From the NCBI GenBank assembly GCA_910583785.1, contig CAJTZK010000005.1, positions 123,901 through 187,900 on the forward strand: a stretch of DNA of 64,000 nucleotides, in the 5' to 3' direction. The position numbers and the translations under genes were made by a program. The DNA comes from an uncultured Oscillibacter sp. Lineage in GTDB: Bacteria; Bacillota; Clostridia; Oscillospirales; Oscillospiraceae. The notes under the pieces were generated by a model, which did no database searches, was not told the origin of the DNA, and worked only from the letters and a program-made list of their open reading frames with translations. Every line of letters starts with the position of its first letter. The stretch's first letter is position 1. Positions 57,970 through 64,000 of this stretch are shown in pieces.

Positions 57970-59511
57970 TCATTCGTATTCAATGGTCGCTGGGGGCTTG
58001 CTGGTGATGTCGTAGAGAACCCGGTTGATATGGGGGACCTCGTTCACGATACGGACGCTGACCCGGTCCAGGACCCCGTAGGGAATCCGGGTCCAGTCCG
58101 CCGTCATGAAATCGCTGGTGGTGACGCTGCGGAGGGCCAGGGCGTAGTCATAGGTCCGGCCGTCCCCCATGACGCCCACGGACCGCATATTCGTCAGCAC
58201 GGCGAAGTACTGGTCCATGGTCCCGGAGAGGCCCGCCTGGGCAATCTCGTCCCGGAAGATGAAGTCCGCCTGGCGGAGCAGGTCCAGCTTTTCCTTCGTC
58301 ACCCCGCCGATGCAGCGGATGGCCAGGCCCGGGCCCGGGAAGGGCTGGCGGCTCACCAGGTACTCCGGCAGGCCCAGCTCCCGGCCCAGCTGCCGGACCT
58401 CGTCCTTGAAGAGCATCCGCAGAGGCTCGATGATTTCCTTGAAGTCCACGCAGCCAGGGAGGCCCCCCACGTTGTGGTGGCTCTTGATGACGGCGGCGTC
58501 CCCCGCCCCGGATTCGATGACGTCGGGATAGATGGTGCCCTGGGCCAGGAAATCCACCTTGCCGATCTTCCGGGCCTCCGCCTCGAAGACCCGGATGAAC
58601 TCCTCCCCGATGGCCTTCCGCTTGGCCTCCGGCTCCGTGACGCCAGCGAGCTTCGCTAGGAACCGTTCCTCTGCGTTGACCCGGAGGAACCGGACATCCC
58701 ACTGGGAGAAGGCGGCCTCCACCTCGTCCCCCTCGTCCAGGCGCATGAGGCCGTGGTCCACGAAGACGCAGGTGAGCTGGGGCCCCACGGCCTCCGCCAG
58801 CAGGGCCGCCGCCACGGAGCTGTCCACCCCGCCGCTGAGGGCCAGGAGGACCTTGCCGCCCCCGATCTTCTCCCGGAGGCGGCGGAGGGCGGTTTCCTTG
58901 TAATTCTCCATGGTCCAGCCGCCGGAGGCCCCGCAGATTTCATAGAGGAAGTTCCGGAGCATGGCCGCGCCATGGGCCGTGTGGTTCACCTCCGGGTGGA
59001 ACTGGACGCCGTAAAAGCCCCGGGCCTCGTCGGCAATGGCCACGTTGGGACAGGCGGCGCTGCGGGCCGCCAGGTGGAAGCCCTCCGGGACCTTCTCCAT
59101 GTAGTCCCCATGGCTCATCCAGGTGACGCTTTCGGCGGGGAGGCCCCGGAAGAGCTTGCAGCCCGTGTCAAAGGAGGTCCCGGTTTTGCCGTACTCCCGG
59201 GCCGCGCCATCCTGGGCCTGGGCGACCCGGCCGCCCAGGTTATGGGCCAGGAGCTGGCAGCCGTAACAGATGCCCAGGATGGGCACGCCCAGCTTAAAAA
59301 GCCCCGGGTCCGCCTGGGGAGCGGCGGGATCGTAGACGCTGCCGGGACCCCCGGTGAAGATGATCCCCACGGGCTTTAGGGCTTTCAGCTCCTCCAGGGG
59401 GGTGGTATAGGGCCTGACCTCGCAGTAGACCCCCTGCTCCCGGACCCGGCGGGCGATGAGCTGGTTGTACTGGCCGCCGAAGTCCAGGATGATAACGGTT
59501 TGATGGGACAT
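57970..59511 (-). CDS. guaA: GMP synthase (glutamine-hydrolysing)
   Basis: 513 residues. Class I amidotransferase domain ('GICYGCQLLAHNLGGRVAQA' with the nucleophile Cys, 'GVQFHPEVNHTAHG'), ATP-pyrophosphatase domain ('LLALSGGVDSSVAAALLAEA') and dimerisation domain ending 'ITSKPPATIEYE'. Converts XMP to GMP. ATG 59511 has GAGG 8 bases upstream. Follows xpt in the same direction, so xanthine salvage and GMP formation are linked. Confidence 0.97.
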   Translation of the reverse strand: MSHQTVIILDFGGQYNQLIARRVREQGVYCEVRPYTTPLEELKALKPVGIIFTGGPGSVYDPAAPQADPGLFKLGVPILGICYGCQLLAHNLGGRVAQAQDGAAREYGKTGTSFDTGCKLFRGLPAESVTWMSHGDYMEKVPEGFHLAARSAACPNVAIADEARGFYGVQFHPEVNHTAHGAAMLRNFLYEICGASGGWTMENYKETALRRLREKIGGGKVLLALSGGVDSSVAAALLAEAVGPQLTCVFVDHGLMRLDEGDEVEAAFSQWDVRFLRVNAEERFLAKLAGVTEPEAKRKAIGEEFIRVFEAEARKIGKVDFLAQGTIYPDVIESGAGDAAVIKSHHNVGGLPGCVDFKEIIEPLRMLFKDEVRQLGRELGLPEYLVSRQPFPGPGLAIRCIGGVTKEKLDLLRQADFIFRDEIAQAGLSGTMDQYFAVLTNMRSVGVMGDGRTYDYALALRSVTTSDFMTADWTRIPYGVLDRVSVRIVNEVPHINRVLYDITSKPPATIEYE

Positions 59512-59568
59512 AAGCAATTCCTCGGTTCTTTTGTCAGATTTGGCGGGGCAGGGCGCGCGGGGGGAAAA

Positions 59569-60144
59569 TCAATCCTCCCGGAAGACAATATTCCCCGGTT
59601 CGGCGGACTCGATGACGGCCAGGGAGTGGAGGTTCACCCCGGCTTCCCGGAGCTTGTCGCCGCCGCCCTGGAAGCCCTTCTCCACGGCGCAGCCGATGCC
59701 CACCAGCTTGGCCCCGGCCTTCTCCACAATGTCGCACAGGCCCCGCATGGCCTCGCCGTTGGCCATGAAGTCGTCCACCACCAGGACCCGGTCCCCGGCG
59801 TGGAGCCACTCCTTGCTGACCAGGAGGGTGACCTTCTTTTTGTAAGTATACGAGAAGATATCGCTTTGATACAGGCCGCCCTCAATGTTGTCGCTCTTGG
59901 CCTTTTTGGCAAAGATCATGGGCTTGCCGAAATGGCGGGCCACCACGGCGGCCAAGGCGATGCCGCTGGCCTCGGCGGTGAGGATGACGTCCACGCTCCC
60001 CATGTCGAAATGACGGCCCAGCTCTTCGGCGATGTGGTCCATCAGCTCCGTGTCGATGCGGTGGTTCAGGAATCCGTCCACCTTGATGATGTTCCCCGGG
60101 AGGACCTTGCCCTCCTGGACGATGCGGTCTTTCAGTTCCTGCAT
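59569..60144 (-). CDS. xpt: Xanthine phosphoribosyltransferase
   Basis: 191 residues. 'MQELKDRIVQEGKVLPGNII', 'VDVILTAEASGIALAAVVAR', 'AKKAKSDNIEG' and the PRPP loop 'VLVVDDFMANGEAMRGL' identify Xpt, which makes XMP from xanthine and PRPP. With the NCS2 permease at 18.5 kb and guaA next door it gives a xanthine-to-GMP salvage route. Confidence 0.95.
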   Translation of the reverse strand: MQELKDRIVQEGKVLPGNIIKVDGFLNHRIDTELMDHIAEELGRHFDMGSVDVILTAEASGIALAAVVARHFGKPMIFAKKAKSDNIEGGLYQSDIFSYTYKKKVTLLVSKEWLHAGDRVLVVDDFMANGEAMRGLCDIVEKAGAKLVGIGCAVEKGFQGGGDKLREAGVNLHSLAVIESAEPGNIVFRED

Positions 60145-60180
60145 GGTGCGTTCCTCCTGCTTATCAGTTTGTCACCCTTT

Positions 60181-60209
60181 ATTATGTCGAATTCCGGCGG
60201 TTTTTGCAA
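60181..60209 (-). promoter_or_regulatory. Promoter of xpt-guaA
   Basis: Minus strand TTGCAA (60204-60209), 17 bases, CATAAT (60181-60186). The leader is only ~30 bases, too short for the guanine riboswitch that controls xpt in Bacillus. Confidence 0.75.
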
Positions 60210-60266
60210 TTGCCGTTCCCGACAAAATCAGGGCAGGGGGCCTTGTGCGGTCAGTACATATTTTTG

Positions 60267-60316
60267 GAAAAACACCGCGCCCCGCCCTGGGATTCCGGGA
60301 GCGGAGCGCGGTGTTA
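60267..60316 (-). terminator. Terminator of the Mrp/NBP35 gene
   Basis: AACACCGCGC (60271-60280) pairs with GCGCGGTGTT (60306-60315) with further internal pairing; TTTCC follows on the minus strand. Confidence 0.75.
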
Positions 60317-60318
60317 GC

Positions 60319-61140
60319 TTAGGTTTTCTCCAGCAAATCGGCGGCGCCGTCCAGCCAATTGCCCTGGAAGGACTCAATGTCCCCCGCGTCCACAAGGGCC
60401 GCCAGGGCGGGGTCGATGGGCATTTCCGCCAGCAGGGGGAGGTTATGGCGCCGGGCGGCCTCCGCCGTCTTCCCCCCGCCGAAGAGGCGGAGCTTCTTCC
60501 CGCAGTCCGGGCAGAGGGCATAGCTCATGTTCTCAATCAGGCCCAGGATGGGCACCTCCATCATCTCCGCCATCTTGACCGCCTTCTCCACCACCATGGA
60601 AACCAGCTCCTGGGGAGAGGCCACCACCACGATGCCATCCAGGGGGATGGACTGGAAGACGGAGAGGGACACATCCCCGGTGCCAGGGGGCATATCCACA
60701 AAGAGATAGCCGCAGTTCCAAAGGACATCCGTCCAGAACTGCTGGACCACGCCGGAGATGACGGGGCCCCGCCAGATCACTGGGTCCGTCTCGCTGGGCA
60801 GGAGCAGGTTCGTGGACATCATCTGGATGCCGGAACGGGACTCCATGGGATAGATGCCCTCCTCCCCGCCCACGGCCTGGCCATGGACGCCGAAGGCCTT
60901 GGGAATGGAGGGCCCGGTGACGTCGGCATCCAGGATGCCCACGGTGCGGCCCCGGCGGCGCATGGTGACGGCCAGCTGGCTGGTGACCATGGACTTGCCG
61001 ACGCCGCCCTTGCCGGAGACGACGCCGAAGACCTTGCCCACCTGGGCATGGGGGTTACACTCTTTCAGAAGGGACTGGGGCTCCTGGCGGTCCGCGCAGG
61101 ACTCGCCGCAGGTGGAGCAGTCGTGGGTGCATTCGCTCAT
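60319..61140 (-). CDS. Mrp/NBP35 family Fe-S carrier ATPase
   Basis: 273 residues. Deviant Walker A 'VFGVVSGKGGVGKSMVTSQL', 'LFVDMPPGTGDVSLSVFQSI', and a C-terminal CPDC in 'MSYALCPDCGKKLRLFGGGK' that holds a bridging [4Fe-4S] cluster. The N-terminus carries CTHDCSTCGESC, a Cx3Cx2Cx3C set like the extra cluster site of eukaryotic NBP35. Expected to assemble or carry Fe-S clusters in the cytoplasm. Confidence 0.94.
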   Translation of the reverse strand: MSECTHDCSTCGESCADRQEPQSLLKECNPHAQVGKVFGVVSGKGGVGKSMVTSQLAVTMRRRGRTVGILDADVTGPSIPKAFGVHGQAVGGEEGIYPMESRSGIQMMSTNLLLPSETDPVIWRGPVISGVVQQFWTDVLWNCGYLFVDMPPGTGDVSLSVFQSIPLDGIVVVASPQELVSMVVEKAVKMAEMMEVPILGLIENMSYALCPDCGKKLRLFGGGKTAEAARRHNLPLLAEMPIDPALAALVDAGDIESFQGNWLDGAADLLEKT

Positions 61141-61180
61141 GGTGCTGTTCTCCTCTTAATTCAAGTTGATGAACCCCATT

Positions 61181-63427
61181 CTATACCCTCTCCGCCGGGG
61201 CCGTCAAGTGCTGGATGGAGACGGCGGGATCGTCCCGGAAATAGGCCGCCTCCCGGCTGTGGCAGGTGAAGAGCAGAATCTGGCGGGTTTCCGCCTCTTC
61301 CCGCAGGTAGTCCAGGGCGGCGGCGCAGCGGGCGTCGTCAAAACTGGCCAGGGCATCGTCCAGGACAATGGGGACGGCCTTCTCCGGCGGCAGGACCAGA
61401 TCGCATACCGCCAGGCGCACCGCCAGGTACAGCTGGTCCGCCGCCCCGGCGGAGAGATAGCCCACGTCCCGGGGCACGCCGGAGAGCGCGGGCTCCGCGG
61501 AGACACGGAGGGCCTTATCCAGAATCACGCCGCCATAGGCCCCATGGGTAAGGCGGGCGAAAATCTCCGCGGCCCTCTGGCCCAGGGCGGGGGAAAAGCG
61601 GCCCTGGAGCTGGCTGTTGGCCTGGGCCAGGGTGGACATGGCCAGCTCAATGGCGGCGTACTCCCGCTCTAAAAGGGCAATCTCGTCGGTGAGCCGCTCG
61701 GCGGCGGCCTGGAGGGCCAGGGGGTCCCCGGTGGCATGGAGCCGCCCGGCAATGCGGTCCAGGCTGGACCGGAGGGCGGACAGGTCCGCCTGGAGGTCCT
61801 CCAGCTCCCCGGAGACGGCGTCCCGGTCCCGCTCCGGCGGAAGGGGGGGCGGGGCGTCCGGGTCCAGGGCGGGAACCTGGCCCGCCTGGAATTCCACCCG
61901 GAGGCGGGCCTCGTGGGCGGCTTTCTCCGCCTCCGCCAGCTCCCTGCGGAGCAGGGCGCTGGCCCGGAGGGCCGCATCGGCGCTGGGGATGTCATAAGCG
62001 GCGGGGGCGAAGCGGCGGACCTCCTCTAAAATACCCTCGGCGTTTACGTCCACGGACTGCCAGAGGCCCTGGGCGGCGGCGGACTTGGCGGAGGCCTCCT
62101 GCCTGGCGGCGTCCCGGTTGGACAGCAGGGTCCCGTAGGCCTCCGCCTGGGCGGCGATCTCCGCCGGGGCGGAGGTGCCGTAACGGGCGGTGAGCGCGGC
62201 GGCTTTGGCCTGCTTCCCCGCCCGCCGCCAGAGGAACCAGGAGGCCAGGGAAACCAGGGCCAGCAGCCCGGCGGCGGCCCCCAGGGCGGCGCGAGGGCTT
62301 TTCCAATAGAAATAGACGCCGTATCCCGCCCCCAGGGCGGCGCAGAGACAGGCCAGGGCCGTCAGCAGCAGGGGCGCCAGGGGGCGCTTTCCCCGGGGCA
62401 GGGGATCGGCGGCGGTGCGCCGGGCCTCCTCCGCCGTCTGCCCGGCGAAGGGGCTGGCGGCAAGGGCCTCCTCCGCCCGGGCCAGGGCGGAGGAGGCGGC
62501 ATCGCTCTGCTCCTGGGCCTTCCCGGCGCTTTTGCGGACGGTGTTCAAGTTTACGATGGCCCCCCGGAGACGGCCCGTCACGTCGTTCTCAGGAATCCGC
62601 TCCTCCTCCAGGCGGCGGCGCAGGGCCGCCGCTTTCTCCTCCGCCAGGGCGGCGGCGTCCTCCGCCTGCCGCAGGTCCAGCTGCTTCCGGTGGAGCTCCC
62701 AGCGGTCCAGGGCCGCCAGCTCTTCCCGCAGGGCGGCCTCCCGGCCCTCCAGCTCCGCCGAGCGGGCCAGCAGGTTCCCCCTCTGGCGGGCCAGTTCCGC
62801 CTGGGAGGCCAGGAGGGCCTCCGTCTCCTGGAGCTCCGCCTCCAGGGCGGGGAGCTGGCCGGTTTTGTGGTGCCGGCGGCGGTTTAATTGTTTCTTCAGG
62901 ACTTCCACGGCCTCTATATAAGAAGTGTCCTCCTCGCCGGAGGTAACCAGGGCGGCGATGCGCCGCTCCAGCCCCGGGTCCTGGGTGACGGCAATGCCGC
63001 CCTGGCGGATAAAGGCGCTGCGGGCGTATACCTCCCGGCTGACGCCCAGGAGGCTCTCCCCGCAGCTGGCCCCGGTAAGGCCGGGGACCGGGTCCGCGGT
63101 CCCGGTGTAGAGGGCCTGGAAATCCCCCATGGGAGCGGCCTGGCGGCGGGTGGTGCGGAAAAGCGTCAGGGCGCCGCCCTCCGCCTGGCAGTCCAGGCGG
63201 CCGGACATGGACCCTCCGGTCCAGGGGGCATAGCGGTTCTTGTCCGCCAGGAGGCCCGCCCGGTCCCGCTCCTTGGGATTGACGCCGTACAGCATGGAGA
63301 GAAGGAAGGCACACCAGGTGGATTTCCCCGTCTCGTTGGGAGCCTGGAGAATGTTCAGGCCCTCTTGAAGCTCCAGGGTCTGCTCCCGGAGCCTGCCAAA
63401 GGTGGCGGTCATGCGGCGTATGAGCAA
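61181..63427 (-). CDS. YhaN/SbcC-like AAA ATPase with central membrane helices
   Basis: 748 residues. N-terminal Walker A 'LNILQAPNETGKSTWCAFLL', long coiled coils (~170-340 and ~440-600), two central hydrophobic segments ('LLLTALACLCAALGAGYGVY' and 'AAGLLALVSLASWFLW', roughly 370-430), ABC signature-like 'LSAGAADQLYLAVRLAVCDL', Walker B 'PIVLDDALASFDD' and 'FTCHSREA'. Rad50/SbcC-type layout but with membrane helices, as in YhaN. Such ATPases normally work with an SbcD-like nuclease; none is adjacent. TTG at 63427 has AAAGGAG 9 bases upstream and gives the normal N-terminus. Confidence 0.85.
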   Translation of the reverse strand: MLIRRMTATFGRLREQTLELQEGLNILQAPNETGKSTWCAFLLSMLYGVNPKERDRAGLLADKNRYAPWTGGSMSGRLDCQAEGGALTLFRTTRRQAAPMGDFQALYTGTADPVPGLTGASCGESLLGVSREVYARSAFIRQGGIAVTQDPGLERRIAALVTSGEEDTSYIEAVEVLKKQLNRRRHHKTGQLPALEAELQETEALLASQAELARQRGNLLARSAELEGREAALREELAALDRWELHRKQLDLRQAEDAAALAEEKAAALRRRLEEERIPENDVTGRLRGAIVNLNTVRKSAGKAQEQSDAASSALARAEEALAASPFAGQTAEEARRTAADPLPRGKRPLAPLLLTALACLCAALGAGYGVYFYWKSPRAALGAAAGLLALVSLASWFLWRRAGKQAKAAALTARYGTSAPAEIAAQAEAYGTLLSNRDAARQEASAKSAAAQGLWQSVDVNAEGILEEVRRFAPAAYDIPSADAALRASALLRRELAEAEKAAHEARLRVEFQAGQVPALDPDAPPPLPPERDRDAVSGELEDLQADLSALRSSLDRIAGRLHATGDPLALQAAAERLTDEIALLEREYAAIELAMSTLAQANSQLQGRFSPALGQRAAEIFARLTHGAYGGVILDKALRVSAEPALSGVPRDVGYLSAGAADQLYLAVRLAVCDLVLPPEKAVPIVLDDALASFDDARCAAALDYLREEAETRQILLFTCHSREAAYFRDDPAVSIQHLTAPAERV

Positions 63428-63531
63428 AGAGATCATCTCCTTTGTAAAAACGGCCCTTTACCGGAATGGAAACATCAGGACAGCGGTTCCCGCGTTGCAT
63501 ATTCACGGGGGAAGCGGAAATCCTAGTGGAC

Positions 63532-63537
63532 AGTATA
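63532..63537 (-). promoter_or_regulatory. -10 element of the YhaN-like gene
   Basis: Minus strand TATACT about 100 bases before the start; the -35 is weak (TGTGCA at 17 bases). Divergent from the tandem promoters to the right. Confidence 0.45.
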
Positions 63538-63651
63538 GCACAAAAGGGCGGATTTGCACAGGTGGATTTTAAAATTGCACAGAGGCCATACCGGAATCTG
63601 GGCGTTTCGCCGTAATTTTACAAAAAAGGGAGAAAAAAGTAAAAAAGGGGA

Positions 63652-63680
63652 TTGACAAAGGAGCGTGGGCGTGGTACTCT
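63652..63680 (+). promoter_or_regulatory. Tandem promoter P1 of a stable-RNA-type array
   Basis: TTGACA (63652-63657), 17 bases, TACTCT (63675-63680), followed by AGCGAAGCT. An A-rich tract lies upstream like an UP element. Region 63438-64000 contains no gene. Confidence 0.85.
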
Positions 63681-63754
63681 AGCGAAGCTGTCCGGGAGGA
63701 CAGGCGTGTGTCAAGCGGAAAAAGTCGAAAACGAAAAGAAATCGAAAAAAGCAC

Positions 63755-63783
63755 TTGACAAACGAGGGAAGACGTGGTAATCT
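63755..63783 (+). promoter_or_regulatory. Tandem promoter P2
   Basis: TTGACA (63755-63760), 17 bases, TAATCT (63778-63783), followed by AGCAAAGCTGTCCGG; 103 bp after P1. Confidence 0.88.
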
Positions 63784-63858
63784 AGCAAAGCTGTCCGGCA
63801 CAACAGCTGCGGCGCAAGGGTTTCAAAAGCGGACTTGAAAAGTTTCCGAAAAAAACAC

Positions 63859-63887
63859 TTGACAAAGCGGAAGCGGCGTGCTAGAAT
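63859..63887 (+). promoter_or_regulatory. Tandem promoter P3
   Basis: TTGACA (63859-63864), 17 bases, TAGAAT (63882-63887), followed by AGCAAAGCT; 104 bp after P2. Confidence 0.88.
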
Positions 63888-63961
63888 AGCAAAGCTAAGT
63901 TCTAAGCGCGGGACCTGAAACGGGAGCGCGGAAGAAATTCAAAAGAATTTCAAAAAAGTGC

Positions 63962-63990
63962 TTGACAAACAGGGATGAACGTGTTAGAAT
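63962..63990 (+). promoter_or_regulatory. Tandem promoter P4
   Basis: TTGACA (63962-63967), 17 bases, TAGAAT (63985-63990), followed by AGCAAACG; 103 bp after P3. The window ends 10 bases later. Confidence 0.88.
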
Positions 63991-64000
63991 AGCAAACGTT

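Noticed and set aside
60145..60318. Guanine riboswitch before xpt-guaA
   Set aside because: The predicted leader is only ~30 bases and the conserved aptamer bases are missing.

Overview
The window looks like a chromosomal segment of a high-GC, strictly anaerobic gut Firmicute, most likely a Clostridia/Oscillospiraceae relative of Flavonifractor, Lawsonibacter or Intestinimonas. This is an inference from gene content and memory; no search was run. Reasons: Firmicute-type RBSs and TTGACA-17-TATAAT promoters, an L27 carrying the Prp cleavage motif next to prp, a WalRKHI-type cell-wall two-component locus, S-layer (SLH) proteins, an apparent pyridine-nucleotide-independent thioredoxin reductase beside thioredoxin, a selenium-dependent molybdenum hydroxylase accessory cluster, and very GC-rich third codon positions. 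I support 58 protein genes (one partial, two below 60 codons), one candidate structured RNA, several intergenic repeat families, about 25 promoters and 16 terminators. No tRNA, CRISPR, insertion sequence or prophage was seen.

Layout. 1-5.9 kb: end of an F420-type Fe-S/flavoprotein, a membrane-anchored C39-like peptidase (- strand) and a 1391-residue SLH surface protein built from about seven copies of an unnamed ~125-residue module. 6-11 kb: prfB (without the usual frameshift), a MATE exporter, tex, a small ferredoxin. 11.2-14.3 kb: an SLH-anchored phosphodiester glycosidase. 14.3-14.6 kb: five consecutive hairpins with a matching minus-strand promoter, a candidate noncoding RNA. 14.6-22.6 kb: recR, repeat-rich DNA, rpe, a thioredoxin reductase-like flavoprotein and thioredoxin, an NCS2 purine permease, birA, a split chromate transporter. 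22.7-25.2 kb: rplU-prp-rpmA-obgE. 25.3-34.4 kb (all - strand): nudF-walR-walK-walH-walI, then murA, a GNAT, a TfoX-C protein, walJ and rlmH, i.e. a wal locus split by murA.

34.6-45 kb: M15 D,D-carboxypeptidase, typA, an orphan radical SAM protein, a 22-codon ORF, an SLH/Big2 exported protein, a lipoprotein serpin, then yqeC-yqeB-selD and a GreA-like factor. 45-45.7 kb: an inverted pair of ~280-bp hairpin-bearing repeats, also present at 15.2 kb and (rearranged) at 37.7 kb. 45.7-53.6 kb: pyk, a three-gene DUF6440/membrane/XRE operon, a TepA-like ClpP-fold protease, a small membrane protein, proB-proA-DUF1963-proC. 53.8-61.1 kb: an ECF sigma factor with a putative membrane anti-sigma partner, an aldose epimerase, xpt-guaA followed by a lower-GC 2-TM protein of unknown function, an Mrp/NBP35 ATPase. 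61.2-63.4 kb: a YhaN/SbcC-like ATPase. 63.65-64.0 kb: four near-identical strong promoters at 103-104 bp intervals pointing right, which predict a ribosomal RNA (or other very highly expressed stable RNA) operon just outside the window.

The least explained items are the five-hairpin locus, the two promoters sharing TTGTAAG-N32-TATRCTGG in front of small hydrophobic proteins, the dispersed hairpin repeat family, and the 2-TM protein behind guaA.
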